The notes below the pieces were generated by a model that saw nothing but the letters and a program-made list of their open reading frames with translations, had not been told where the DNA came from and ran no database searches. Positions 50,890-59,890 of a DNA stretch of 64,000 nt are shown in pieces (within the stretch, counting starts at the first letter, position 1; every line of letters begins with the position of its first letter). The DNA is taken from the NCBI GenBank assembly GCA_963846635.1, contig CAWJXM010000018.1, forward strand, positions 1 through 64,000, in the 5' to 3' direction. The DNA comes from AP-15 sp963846635. Lineage in GTDB: Bacteria; Pseudomonadota; Alphaproteobacteria; ATCC43930; CGMCC-115725. The translations under genes and the position numbers were made by a program.

Positions 50890-51046
50890 GGCGGACCCCC
50901 GCTGCTGATCGCCGGTGAGTTTTCCACAACGACCGGAGTGGAAAGCTGGAGGCCGATCCGGCACGCCGACCCCTGGCTATCTTGGCTCGTAAGGGCACTG
51001 CGAAGCCTCAGGTTTGCACCCCGGAGACTTTGAAGCAAACTGGGTC

Positions 51047-51853
51047 ATGGCCTCTGTCAACCGCGTCGCCGCCGCCATCGCCGCCATCCTCGTGCGCGAG
51101 GGCGTGGACTACGCGCAGAGCAAAGCCGTTTTCAAAGCCGCCAGGGAGCGCGCCGGGCTGCGGGCAACCCCCGAACATCGCGGCGTCGTCGATCGGCTGA
51201 CCGTCGAGGAAGAACTTCGCTTCCTCGACCGGGCCTACGCCCAGGATGGCCGCACCGGACTGATGCTGCAGACACTGCTGGAAACCGGAGCCAGGGCTTC
51301 CGAACTGGTGCAGCTCCGTGTCGACGATGTCAGCCTGGTCGAGCGCGTGATCACGATCCGCCAGGGCAAAGGCGGAAAGCGCCGGGAGGTGCCGATCCGG
51401 CGTGATCTGGCGCAGCTGTTGCGGTTACATATCGGCGCGCGGCGGGCGGGACCGCTGTTCGCCAGCCGTCAGCAAGGTTCCGGGTCAACGCCACACGTGC
51501 TGACGCGCCAGCGGGTCGGCCAAATTGTCCGCGCCGTGGCGGTCGCCGCCGGGATCAGCAAGCGTGTCTACCCACATCTGCTACGCCACACGGTCGCGAC
51601 CCGTTTGCTCGCGTTGGGCATGCACATCACCGATTTGCAGCGCTTCCTTGGCCACGAGAGCATCGCCACGACCCGACGCTACGCCGAGACCACGGCCGCC
51701 ACACTACAACGCCGGTTCGACCAGCTGACCGATCCTGCTGCGCACGCACTGATCTCCGGGATCCGGCAACAGCAAGGAGACGAAGCAGCGCTGCTCGCCG
51801 CCGACCTGCTCGCACAGCGGCGGGCGGAGCGCGTTACCATTGCTGGTGCATGA
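51047..51853 (+). CDS. Tyrosine recombinase/integrase, short XerD-like
   Basis: The protein is 268 aa. The catalytic domain has LETGARASELVQLRVDDVSL, the H-x-x-R motif HLLRHTVATRLL, GHESIATTRRYAE with the His and the nucleophile Tyr. The N-terminal binding domain is reduced (REGVDYAQSKAVFKAARERAGL). The ATG at 51047 is preferred; an upstream in-frame start lies at 51014. The gene ends inside the convergent pRiA4b gene (20-bp overlap). Together with the excisionase-like gene at 53502 it lies close to the right junction of the accreted region. Confidence 0.88.
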   Translation: MASVNRVAAAIAAILVREGVDYAQSKAVFKAARERAGLRATPEHRGVVDRLTVEEELRFLDRAYAQDGRTGLMLQTLLETGARASELVQLRVDDVSLVERVITIRQGKGGKRREVPIRRDLAQLLRLHIGARRAGPLFASRQQGSGSTPHVLTRQRVGQIVRAVAVAAGISKRVYPHLLRHTVATRLLALGMHITDLQRFLGHESIATTRRYAETTAATLQRRFDQLTDPAAHALISGIRQQQGDEAALLAADLLAQRRAERVTIAGA

Positions 51854-52538
51854 GGTTGTGGTGCTCGCCATCGCGGAGACTGGCGTTGACGTCCCGCCGC
51901 GAAAACGGCCGACCCTGGGCTTGCTCCCGCGCCTTGGCCCGCTCCAAAGCATCCTCCAGCCGCCAGCGGGTCTCCTGGTCGAGCGCGAGCGGCTCCGACC
52001 CGTCCTTCAGCGCGACCTGTTGGAGAACCTCGACCACGGTGTCCAGGTCCTCAAGCGCATCGAACGAAAATCTGTCGTCGCGACGAGCCATGAAGCTCTC
52101 CGGACCGCCGCAATCCTCGGGTGGGCAGGCGCCGCTGCCGCCGGTGCAGACGGGATAGGTCTTCCGAGCCTCCAGCTCCAGCCGGTCCTCGATGCGGACC
52201 TCATGGCGCCAAGGGATGTTCAGGTCGTACTCATATACAAACCGCGCACCCTTGCGGAAACGCAGCGTCGCCAGCATCACATCCGGTGCCGACACCCCCA
52301 CCTCGCACGAGCCGTAACGCGCGGCGCGCAGATGAAAATCATAGAGGTGGATACCCTCCCAGCCCATGGCGACCTGGATCACGCCGTGAAGTTCGCGGAG
52401 CGTAAAACTCGACGGCACCAGAACGCGCCGCCACACCATCGGGCTGATCCCGGTCAGCCAGAATTTGACCTGGAGGATCGCGCCAGCGTCCGCCGCGAGG
52501 TGTTCTTTCGGAACAAGACGCTTCGGCCGTTGTTTCAT
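51834..52538 (-). CDS. Plasmid pRiA4b ORF-3-family protein
   Basis: The protein is 234 aa. The family core is VKFWLTGISPMVWRRVLVPSSFTLRELHGVIQVAMGWEGIHLYDFHLRAARYG, then FVYEYDLNIPWRHEVRIED and a Cys cluster (CTGGSGACPPEDCGG). Proteins of this family are common on plasmids and integrated elements, and their function is not known. It converges on the integrase gene. Confidence 0.9.
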   Translation of the reverse strand: MKQRPKRLVPKEHLAADAGAILQVKFWLTGISPMVWRRVLVPSSFTLRELHGVIQVAMGWEGIHLYDFHLRAARYGSCEVGVSAPDVMLATLRFRKGARFVYEYDLNIPWRHEVRIEDRLELEARKTYPVCTGGSGACPPEDCGGPESFMARRDDRFSFDALEDLDTVVEVLQQVALKDGSEPLALDQETRWRLEDALERAKAREQAQGRPFSRRDVNASLRDGEHHNLMHQQW

Positions 52539-52726
52539 CCGGTCAGATTACCGCCTCTCAGCTCCTCCGTCGCCGGACACCCCAGAGATCCTGATGCTCT
52601 CCATTTTTGAGCATCAGGGTCCTGCGCCACAACGGATCGCGGGCCGTAGATGGAGCTTATCTACAGGTGCAGGATACGTTCAGCGTTCAGGTGATGCCCT
52701 TCGACACGATGGCCCCGCGGTGGGGC

Positions 52727-52755
52727 TTGACATATTGAGGATATTATTTTATCTT
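52727..52755 (+). promoter_or_regulatory. Sigma-70-like promoter, possibly for a leaderless GTG-start gene
   Basis: TTGACA (52727-52732), a 17-base spacer, then TATCTT (52750-52755). Transcription would start about six bases later, at an in-frame GTG (52762). Confidence 0.45.
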
Positions 52756-52761
52756 CTTTAC

Positions 52762-53373
52762 GTGACACAAGATGCCGCCCCAATCGACCTGTTAGCCCTG
52801 AGCCACGGGCAGGCGCGATGGGTCTTGGACTATCTCGGCCTGCATGCTGGAGAGGATGCGCAGACCTTCGACGCTTATATCAAGTCGCTGCGCCGGGACG
52901 GAGTACCGTTCGCGCGAGATGAACTCGGCGTGGGTCCCGGTCATAATGTCAAATACCGGTACCCTCATATGATGGAGCTCGCGGTCGCATTGGCATTGCG
53001 GACGCAGGGGGTCCTGTCGCGCGATATCGTCGGGCTGCTGGCTTTCCATCGAACCTTGCTGCGCTCGCACTATCGCCGCGCCTGGCTCGAGCGTGAGTCC
53101 GGATTGGGAGCGCGCAGGAAGGTCGTGATCGACGGCATTACCGAACGAAATATCTCGGGCACCTACCTCACTTTGGAGCTGAAGTACAATTCCTATGGAA
53201 CTCTGATCATGGTCGAGCCCAGGCTCATTGATCCGGCCGATGCATTCGACCACTACATGGGCCTTCATCGAGCGGTGTATCCGCGCCCGCCATTGCCGAT
53301 TTCGCAGATTGCCGACGATATCGTCGGCCTCGCGGAGTGCGCGCCCGAGATCAAACGGGGGCGGCGTGCATGA
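52762..53373 (+). CDS. Protein of unknown function, likely DNA-binding accessory of an integrative element
   Basis: 203 aa from GTG at 52762. The longer open frame could also start at ATG 52594. A helical N-terminal half (PIDLLALSHGQARWVLDYLGL, then FDAYIKSLRRDGVPFARDELG) suggests a MerR-like or winged-helix arrangement, followed by MMELAVALALRTQGVLSRDIVGLL. I do not recognise a family. The stop overlaps an ATG at 53370 in frame with the downstream HTH gene, so the two are probably coupled. Confidence 0.5.
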   Translation: MTQDAAPIDLLALSHGQARWVLDYLGLHAGEDAQTFDAYIKSLRRDGVPFARDELGVGPGHNVKYRYPHMMELAVALALRTQGVLSRDIVGLLAFHRTLLRSHYRRAWLERESGLGARRKVVIDGITERNISGTYLTLELKYNSYGTLIMVEPRLIDPADAFDHYMGLHRAVYPRPPLPISQIADDIVGLAECAPEIKRGRRA

Positions 53374-53501
53374 AAGGTCGCCATTTGAAGATAAAATATT
53401 CTCCTATAAGTACGGTGCCACCGCCAGATCGCAGATCAACCGATCGCCGCCGCGACGCGCTGATCGCGCCCGGGAATAACTCGTCTGGGAGAACGGCGTT
53501 C

Positions 53502-53693
53502 ATGTCCGACCCCCAAAACCCTCGCACCTCTCAAGAACCGCTGCTCACCCCGGCCGCGGTAGCCGAAAGGTTGAACGTCAGCCTCCGCTCGGTGCGCCGG
53601 ATGATCGCCAATGGGAGGCTGCCGGTTGTTCGCATCGGGCACTTGGTGCGCGTTCGTCCTGAAGCATTGGAAGCCATGATCGAGGGTAAGTGA
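53502..53693 (+). CDS. Excisionase-type helix-turn-helix protein
   Basis: 63 aa. The winged-helix motif LTPAAVAERLNVSLRSVRRMIANGRLPVVRIGHLVRVRPEALEAMI is that of the MerR-like excisionase family (HTH_17). A coupled start at 53370 would add 44 residues. It lies 94 bases from the proposed right junction, so it may act as recombination directionality factor for the integrase at 51047. Confidence 0.8.
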   Translation: MSDPQNPRTSQEPLLTPAAVAERLNVSLRSVRRMIANGRLPVVRIGHLVRVRPEALEAMIEGK

Positions 53694-53786
53694 CACCAGA
53701 TGACAGTGTACGCCATTGAATGCCAATTGTCATGTTTTGCCAATAGGATAAATCGTTCTCATTATTACTTGCGTTTGGCGATTTGC

Positions 53787-54062
53787 GATAGCTGCCCTGC
53801 GGGTGACGTCTTCGATCCGGGCTATGGCTGCACGCTGTCGAGTTCATTCTATGAGCCCTACGGTTATGGGTATTACGGATACCCTTATTATTACGGAAGT
53901 TACGGGTCTTATTACGGAAGCCGACACGGCGGCTTCGGCCATGGCATGGGTGGCGGTTTCGCGCATGATCATGGCGGAGGCTTTGCTCACGGTGGCGCCG
54001 GCGGTTTTGGCCACGGCATAGCAGGGGGCTTCGGTCATGACGGGGGCGGCGGGCACCGCTAG
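53787..54062 (+). pseudogene. 3' half of the split secreted Tyr/Gly/His-rich protein gene
   Basis: Encodes DSCPAGDVFDPGYGC, then a Tyr/Gly-rich segment (YGYGYYGYPYYYG) and a Gly/His-rich tail (GGFGHGMGGGFAHDHGGGF) to a stop at 54062. The frame continues upstream to an ATG at 53700, but that part does not look like a signal peptide. Joined at the shared GATA (950-953 and 53787-53790), it completes the gene begun at 845. See that entry. Confidence 0.55.
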
Positions 54063-54252
54063 CCTCGGTCGGCGACCAGCTCTCTCGTTCCGACCCTCTT
54101 CTTGTTGCGTAGCGCAGGAGAGGGCCGGGGCTGGCTTGCTCTCGCTGACTTGCGTTGGGCAGCCCGCGCCGCTATATAGCGCGGCTCGAATGGGCGGCGG
54201 GCCATGCAGCAGGCCTTGTCTTGCCGGCAATACCTGTGGTCAGGACTATGAA
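54063..54252 (+). promoter_or_regulatory. Leader of the rpmI-rplT operon
   Basis: An inverted repeat CCGCGC...GCGCGG (about 54166-54185) with a TATATA centre lies upstream of rpmI, possibly part of promoter or leader. infC, which usually precedes rpmI, is not here; the accreted region may have separated it or it lies elsewhere. Confidence 0.35.
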
Positions 54253-54456
54253 ATGCCCAAGCTGAAGACCAAGAGTGGTGCCAAAAAGCGGTTCGGCCGC
54301 ACCGGCACCGGCAAGATAAAGCACAATTACGCCTACAAGCGCCACCTCTTGATCAACAAGGACAAGCAGGGCAAGCGCAAGCGGCGCGGCACGACGACGC
54401 TGGAAAAGGGCGACAGCAAGCTCGTGCTCACTTACATGCCGTATCTGCGGGGTTGA
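54253..54456 (+). CDS. rpmI: 50S ribosomal protein L35
   Basis: 67 aa, MPKLKTKSGAKKRFGRTGTGKIKHNYAYKRHLL; full length and typical, with the usual Lys/Arg-rich content. A 3-base gap separates it from rplT. It marks the return to ordinary chromosome. Confidence 0.98.
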   Translation: MPKLKTKSGAKKRFGRTGTGKIKHNYAYKRHLLINKDKQGKRKRRGTTTLEKGDSKLVLTYMPYLRG

Positions 54457-54459
54457 GCC

Positions 54460-54843
54460 ATGGCACGCGTCAAACGCGGGGTGACGACCCACGCCCGCCA
54501 CAAAAAGGTACTCGATCTCGCCAAGGGTTATCGCGGACGCGGCTCGACCGCCTATCGCGTCGCGATCGAAAAGGTCGAGAAGGGTCTGCAATACGCCTAT
54601 CGCGACCGCCGCAACCGGAAGCGCGATTTCCGCGCGCTGTGGATCCAGCGCATCAATGCCGGCGCGCGCGAGCACGGGCTCACCTATTCGCAATTGATGC
54701 ACGGGATCAAGCTCGCAGGGCTCGAGCTTGATCGCAAGGTGTTGTCGGATATCGCGATCCGCGAGCCGGAAGCGTTTGCCGCAATAGTCTCGACCGCACG
54801 CTCGGCGCTTGGCGCGGCGCCCGCTGTTGCAAGCGCTGCGTGA
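54460..54843 (+). CDS. rplT: 50S ribosomal protein L20
   Basis: 127 aa, MARVKRGVTTHARHKKVLDLAKGYRGRGSTAYRVAIEKVEKGLQYAYRDRRNRKRDFRALWIQRINAGARE. Full length, with an Ala-rich C-terminus. It is needed early in 50S assembly and cotranscribed with rpmI. Confidence 0.98.
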   Translation: MARVKRGVTTHARHKKVLDLAKGYRGRGSTAYRVAIEKVEKGLQYAYRDRRNRKRDFRALWIQRINAGAREHGLTYSQLMHGIKLAGLELDRKVLSDIAIREPEAFAAIVSTARSALGAAPAVASAA

Positions 54844-54877
54844 CGGCCTGATGGGATTAGCGATGCGGCCCCTCACC

Positions 54878-54911
54878 CCCTCCCTCTCCCCGCAAGCGGG
54901 GAGAGGGAGGG
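54878..54911. repeat. Long GC-rich palindrome of a dispersed intergenic repeat
   Basis: A 16-bp perfect stem (CCCTCCCTCTCCCCGC, loop AA, GCGGGGAGAGGGAGGG). This type of intergenic palindrome is widely repeated in Hyphomicrobiales genomes. It may also attenuate transcription after rplT. Confidence 0.7.
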
Positions 54912-54967
54912 ACCTGCGTCAGCGGGAGGGTAAGGGGCGGATCGCGACCGCGGTTCCAGCCTGCGCC

Positions 54968-54998
54968 AGCGAGCGATTTACCGAGGGGTTCGCTCGCT
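54968..54998. repeat. Inverted repeat in the pheS leader
   Basis: AGCGAGCG (54968-54975) and CGCTCGCT (54991-54998), 15-base loop. It could form an alternative structure upstream of the terminator-like hairpin. Confidence 0.4.
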
Positions 54999-55028
54999 AG
55001 GCCCCGACGCAGACTGGTTTGCAGGCAT

Positions 55029-55057
55029 AAAGGGGCCCGCATTGTTCGGCCCCTTTT
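55029..55057 (+). terminator. Terminator/attenuator-like hairpin in front of pheS
   Basis: AAAGGGGCC (55029-55037) pairs with GGCCCCTTT (55048-55056), with TTTT at the 3' side. It ends 26 bases before the pheS start, suggesting either termination of rplT transcription or attenuation of pheST. No Phe-rich leader peptide was seen. Confidence 0.6.
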
Positions 55058-55082
55058 GATTTGAATTCTCAGGACTACCGAT

Positions 55083-56192
55083 ATGAATGACGGGACAGAG
55101 CTTGCAGAGGCAAGCCAACTGATCGAAGCAGCAACGGCCGAAATCGAAGCGGCCTCCTCGCCGGAGGCTCTTGAAGAGGTTCGCGTCCGCTATCTCGGCC
55201 GGCGCGGCAGGCTAACCTTGATAATGCGCGAGCTGGGCGGGCTCGACCCGGAAGCACGCCGCCGCGCCGGCGCTGAATTGAACGCGGCCAAGGATCGGAT
55301 CACCGCCGCGCTTGGCGAGGCGGCAGCGCGTCTCGGACGCGCGGCGCTCGAGCAGCGGCTCGCCGCCGAGCGCGCCGATGTGACCTTGCCGGTGCAATTC
55401 ACGAGCGAAGGGCGCATCCATCCGATCAGCCAAACCATCGACGAGATCGTCGCGATTTTTGGCGAAATGGGCTTCGTTGTCGCTGAAGGGCCGCATATCG
55501 AAGAAGATTTCTATAACTTCACCGTGCTGAATATTCCTCCCGAGCACCCGGCCCGCCAGGAGCACGACACCTTCTATCTGCCCGAACGCGCTGACGGCTC
55601 GCGACTCGTGCTGCGCACCCACACCTCGCCGGTGCAGATCCGGACGATGCTGGCGCAACAGCCGCCGATCCGCATTATCGTTCCCGGTCGCACCTTTCGC
55701 TGCGATCACGACGCCACCCATTCGCCGATGTTCCACCAGGTCGAGGGCCTGGTTGTCGACCGCTCGACGCATATGGGGCATTTGAAGGGTTGCTTGATCG
55801 AGTTCTGCCGCGCCTTTTTTGGCCTCGATGATCTGCCGGTGCGGTTCCGGCCGAGTTACTTCCCGTTTACCGAGCCTTCGGCCGAGGTTGATATCGGCTG
55901 CTCGCGCGCCGGCGGTCGCCTCGAAATCGGGACGGGCGGCGACTGGCTCGAAATTCTCGGCAGCGGCATGGTTCATCCCAAGGTGCTGCAGAATTGCGGC
56001 ATCGACCCGGCGCAATATCAGGGCTTCGCATTCGGCATGGGGATCGAGCGGGTGGCGATGCTGAAATACGGTATTCCCGACCTGCGCACCTTCTACGATT
56101 CCGATTTGCGCTGGCTACGCCATTACGGCTTTCTGCCGCTCGATATCCCCTCCCTGGTGCGCGGGCCGCTGAGCGGTGTGGGTGCGGCATGA
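55083..56192 (+). CDS. pheS: Phenylalanyl-tRNA synthetase alpha subunit
   Basis: 369 aa. N-terminal coiled coil (about 1-85), then the class II catalytic core: HPISQTIDEIVAIFGEMGF, HPARQEHDTFYL, LRTHTSPVQIRTM, DATHSPMFHQVEGL and GIDPAQYQGFAFGMGIERVAMLKYGIPDLR. The stop overlaps the pheT start (ATGA). Confidence 0.97.
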   Translation: MNDGTELAEASQLIEAATAEIEAASSPEALEEVRVRYLGRRGRLTLIMRELGGLDPEARRRAGAELNAAKDRITAALGEAAARLGRAALEQRLAAERADVTLPVQFTSEGRIHPISQTIDEIVAIFGEMGFVVAEGPHIEEDFYNFTVLNIPPEHPARQEHDTFYLPERADGSRLVLRTHTSPVQIRTMLAQQPPIRIIVPGRTFRCDHDATHSPMFHQVEGLVVDRSTHMGHLKGCLIEFCRAFFGLDDLPVRFRPSYFPFTEPSAEVDIGCSRAGGRLEIGTGGDWLEILGSGMVHPKVLQNCGIDPAQYQGFAFGMGIERVAMLKYGIPDLRTFYDSDLRWLRHYGFLPLDIPSLVRGPLSGVGAA

Positions 56193-58576
56193 AGACGACA
56201 CTCGATTGGCTGCGCACGCATCTCGAAACCGATGCCCCGCTCGCTGCCATCGTTGAGCGGCTGATTATGCTCGGCCACGACGTCGAATTGGTCGAAAACC
56301 GGGCGGCGGCGCTGGAGCCCTTTACCATCGCCTATGTCGTCTCGGCCGAGCGGCATCCGAATGCCGATCGCCTGAAGGTCTGCGTCGTTGATACCGGCAA
56401 CGGGCATGTCCAGGTCGTCTGCGGCGCGCCCAATGCCCGCACCGGGATGAAGGGGGTCTTTGCCCCGGCCGGCACGGTCATCCCGCGCACCGGAGCGTTG
56501 CTAAAGGAGAGCACCATTCGCGGCGTGGCGTCGCGCGGGATGTTGTGCTCGGCCTACGAGCTCGATCTTGGTGACGATCATGCCGGCATTATCGAAGTCG
56601 CCGCGGATGCGCCGGTTGGCGTCAAATACGCCGATCTCCTCGGTCTCGGCGACGCTGTGATCGATATCAAGGTCACGCCGAACCGCGCCGATTGCCTCGG
56701 TGTGCGCGGCATTGCCCGCGATCTCGCCGCTTCCGGGCTTGGCTGCCTGAAGCCGCTCGACACGACGCCAGTGCCCGGCGTGTTCGGCGCGCCGATCGGT
56801 ATCGAGATCGAGGACCTGAAGGCTTGCCCGTTGTTTCTTGGCCGCCATTTGCGCGGGGTGCACAACGGTCCGAGCCCGGAATGGCTGCGCCGCCGTTTGG
56901 AGGCGATCGGGCTGCGGCCGATTTCGGCCTTGGTGGACATCACCAATTTTCTGACCTTCGATCTGAACCGCCCGCTGCACGTCTTTGACGCTGGCCGGCT
57001 CGACGGCAGCCTGGTCGTGCGCCTGGCGCGCGAAGGCGAAACGCTCCATGCCCTCAATGGCCAGGAATACGCTCTCGATCCGGAAGTGACGGTTATCGCC
57101 GACCGGGCCGGGGTGCAGAGCCTGGGCGGCGTCATTGGCGGCGAGGCGACCGGCTGCACCGCGGTCACGACCGAGGTGTATATCGAGGTGGCGTTGTTTG
57201 ATCCGATCCGCACCGCCGCCACCGGTCGTCGGCTGAATATCACCAGCGACGCGCGCTATCGCTTCGAACGCGGGGTCGATCCGGCCTTTGTCCGAGACGG
57301 GCTCGAAATCGCCACGCGGCTGATGCTCGAATTGTGCGGCGGCGAAGCGTCCGAGGTCGTGACCGCCGGCGCCGTACCGGATTGGCGGCGCCGTTACGTG
57401 TTGCGCGCCGAGCGCCCGGCGAGCCTCGGCGGGCTGGACGTATCGCCAGAGGAAAGTGCCGCGATTCTGCAAGACCTCGGCTGCACGGTCGAGCCGCTGG
57501 CCGCGGGCGATCTGTCGGTCGAACCGCCGTCATGGCGCGGCGACATCGAGGGTGAAGCCGATCTTGTCGAGGAGGTGCTGCGGGTCAAGGGCTACGACCA
57601 GATTCCGGCGGTGCCATTGTCACGTGAAGCGGCGTTGCCGCGCCCGGCACTTGCACCCGGCCGCCGCCGCTCCGAACTGGTGCGGCGCATGCTCGCCGGG
57701 CGCGGTCTGACCGAGGCGTTCACATTCTCCTTTATCTCGACGCGCGAAGCCGAGCTGTTTGGCGGCGCCAAGCCGGAACTCCGTCTCGTCAACCCGATCA
57801 GCGCCGATCTCGACGCGATGCGTCCGTCATTGCTGCCGGGCCTTGTCGCCGCGGTTAAGCGCAATGCCGATCGCGGTTATCCCGATACGGCATTGTTCGA
57901 ATTGGGGCCGCTTTATCGTGACGACACCCCCGAGGGTCAGCTGCTCGCCGCGAGCGGGGTGCGCGCCGGTCAGAAGGGACCAAAACATTGGCGGGGCCCA
58001 TCGGGTCTGGTCGATCTCTATCAGGCCAAGGAGGATGCGCTGGCCGCCCTCGCCGCGATGGGCGCGCCAGCCGACAATGTCCAGACGAGCGCCGAGCCGC
58101 CAGCTTGGTTTCACCCGGGCCGCGCCGGCGTGTTGCGGCTCGGGCCGACGGTGTTGGGGGTGTTTGGCGAATTGCATCCGGCGGTGATCGAAGCGCTCGA
58201 TGCGCGGCCGCCGATCGTCGGCTTCGAGGTCTTTCTCGATGCCGTGCCCGAGCCGCGCGGCGGGCGTACCAAGCCGCCGCTGCAATTGTCGGTGTTCCAG
58301 CCGATCGAGCGCGACTTCGCCTTTATTGTCGATGAGGCGCTTCCGGCCGAGGCGCTGTTGCGCGCTGCCCGCGGGGTCGACCGCAAGCTGGTCAGCGAGA
58401 TCCGCTTGTTCGATATCTATCAGGGCGCGGGTCTGCCGCCGGGTAAGAAGTCGCTCGCGATCACGGTTCGCCTGCAGCCGCAAGACCGCACCCTGACCGA
58501 TTCCGAAATCGAGGGGTTTTCGAAGCGCCTTATAGCACAGGTCGAAAAGGCAACCGGCGGCACGCTGCGCGGCTAG
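56189..58576 (+). CDS. pheT: Phenylalanyl-tRNA synthetase beta subunit
   Basis: 795 aa, normal length. N-terminal EMAP-like tRNA-binding domain (FTIAYVVSAERHPNADRLKVCVVDTG), B3/B4 editing domain (NGQEYALDPEVTVIADRAGVQSLGGVIGGEATGC), B5, and C-terminal ferredoxin-fold anticodon-binding domain (QPIERDFAFIVDEALPAEALLRAARG). Translationally coupled to pheS. Confidence 0.97.
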   Translation: MKTTLDWLRTHLETDAPLAAIVERLIMLGHDVELVENRAAALEPFTIAYVVSAERHPNADRLKVCVVDTGNGHVQVVCGAPNARTGMKGVFAPAGTVIPRTGALLKESTIRGVASRGMLCSAYELDLGDDHAGIIEVAADAPVGVKYADLLGLGDAVIDIKVTPNRADCLGVRGIARDLAASGLGCLKPLDTTPVPGVFGAPIGIEIEDLKACPLFLGRHLRGVHNGPSPEWLRRRLEAIGLRPISALVDITNFLTFDLNRPLHVFDAGRLDGSLVVRLAREGETLHALNGQEYALDPEVTVIADRAGVQSLGGVIGGEATGCTAVTTEVYIEVALFDPIRTAATGRRLNITSDARYRFERGVDPAFVRDGLEIATRLMLELCGGEASEVVTAGAVPDWRRRYVLRAERPASLGGLDVSPEESAAILQDLGCTVEPLAAGDLSVEPPSWRGDIEGEADLVEEVLRVKGYDQIPAVPLSREAALPRPALAPGRRRSELVRRMLAGRGLTEAFTFSFISTREAELFGGAKPELRLVNPISADLDAMRPSLLPGLVAAVKRNADRGYPDTALFELGPLYRDDTPEGQLLAASGVRAGQKGPKHWRGPSGLVDLYQAKEDALAALAAMGAPADNVQTSAEPPAWFHPGRAGVLRLGPTVLGVFGELHPAVIEALDARPPIVGFEVFLDAVPEPRGGRTKPPLQLSVFQPIERDFAFIVDEALPAEALLRAARGVDRKLVSEIRLFDIYQGAGLPPGKKSLAITVRLQPQDRTLTDSEIEGFSKRLIAQVEKATGGTLRG

Positions 58577-58618
58577 TCGTGCGAATTTAACGTCTGGTAT
58601 TCGCCTTTTTCTTTCGTC

Positions 58619-58638
58619 ATGCCCGCGAAAGCGGGCAT
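58619..58638. repeat. Dispersed intergenic palindrome
   Basis: ATGCCCGC-GAAA-GCGGGCAT, a perfect hairpin of a widely repeated intergenic type (cgtcATGCCCGC...), 43 bases after the pheT stop. It may stop or stabilise the transcript. Confidence 0.6.
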
Positions 58639-58847
58639 CCAGGCCTGCCCCTGGCATGAACAGGGGGCAACCGACGCTGTGCCTGAGGCCCTGGGCCCCA
58701 GCTTCCGCGGGGGCGACGAGAAGAGAAGATTGGGATTATTCGTCTGGTTTGCACGACGAGGAGCTTGTGACCTGTGCCGTGCTACGAATTGTGTTTTCGC
58801 TGGTGGTGGCCGAGACTGCGGGACAGTAATTGAGGAAGGGGCCGCCG

Positions 58848-59774
58848 ATGGCATTGGCAAACGAGCGTGTCGCCTGGTTCAACGGCAAGATCGTGCGCGA
58901 GAGCGAGGTCCTGATCCCGTTTCGCGATCTGGGATTTCTGCGCGGCGATGCGGTCTTTGACATGACCCGCAGCTTCAATGGTGAGGCGTTTCGCCTCGAA
59001 CAGCACGTAGCACGGCTCTATCGGTCTTTGAAATACCTCGACCTCAATCCCGGTTTGTCGCCGGCGGAGATGGTCGCGGTCAGTACCGATGTGCTCGAGC
59101 GCAACCGGCATCTGCTGATGCCCGGCGAAGATTACTGGCTGGCTCAGCGGGTCAGCCGTGGCATCCATCAGGTGCCGGGCGACAATTGGGACCATTACGG
59201 GCCGAATGTGATTATCGAATGCGTGCCTTTGCCGTTGCGCGCGCGCGCCCGGCATTTCCGCGACGGCATCGAGGTGATCACGCCCTCCTTGCGCCGCACG
59301 CCGCCCGATTCACTGTCGCCGCGCGCCAAGATGCACCAATATCTGAACCTCGTCCTCGCCGATCGCGAGGTGAAGGCCCAGAACCCGGCGGCCTGGGCAG
59401 TGTTGCTCGACGTCAACGGCAATCTCGCCGAAGGCCAGGGCAGCAACATTTTTCTGGTGCGTGACGGCTGCATACTGACCCCGTGCGAGCGCTATGTTTT
59501 GCCGGGCGTCAGTCGACAGGCGGTTATTGACCTCGCCGGAGAATTGGGTATCCGGTTCGCCGAAACCGATCTCGATCTTTACGACGCCTACACCGCGGAC
59601 GAGTGTTTTCTGACCTCAACAAGTCTTTGCATCTGCGGCGTCCGGAGCCTGAATGGCCGCGCTTTCGGCGCCGGAACGGTACCCGGCCCGGTCACACAGC
59701 GCCTGACCGAGGCCTACAAAAAACTCGTCGGCTGCGATTTCGTTGCGCAATATTTGCGCCACCTCGAAACTTGA
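58848..59774 (+). CDS. Class IV PLP aminotransferase (branched-chain/D-amino acid type)
   Basis: 308 aa. AWFNGKIVRESEVLIPFRDLGFLRGDAVFDMTRSFNG is the N-terminal family block. SLSPRAKMHQYLNLVLADREVKAQNP contains the likely PLP Lys. GNLAEGQGSNIFLVRDG and LPGVSRQAVIDLAGELG are the cofactor-binding motifs. The ATG at 58848 follows GAGGAAGGGG. Substrate (branched-chain amino acid, D-alanine or aminodeoxychorismate-like) cannot be settled from sequence alone. Confidence 0.9.
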   Translation: MALANERVAWFNGKIVRESEVLIPFRDLGFLRGDAVFDMTRSFNGEAFRLEQHVARLYRSLKYLDLNPGLSPAEMVAVSTDVLERNRHLLMPGEDYWLAQRVSRGIHQVPGDNWDHYGPNVIIECVPLPLRARARHFRDGIEVITPSLRRTPPDSLSPRAKMHQYLNLVLADREVKAQNPAAWAVLLDVNGNLAEGQGSNIFLVRDGCILTPCERYVLPGVSRQAVIDLAGELGIRFAETDLDLYDAYTADECFLTSTSLCICGVRSLNGRAFGAGTVPGPVTQRLTEAYKKLVGCDFVAQYLRHLET

Positions 59775-59890
59775 GCCGACGGGTCGCAAACGCAGCAAAG
59801 TAAAAGAAGACCATCCGGGGATCGCTTCCCGCAGCAGAGCGTATTGTTGGTCGGACACGGCTTAAAAGGCCGATTTCGACGGAGGTATTC

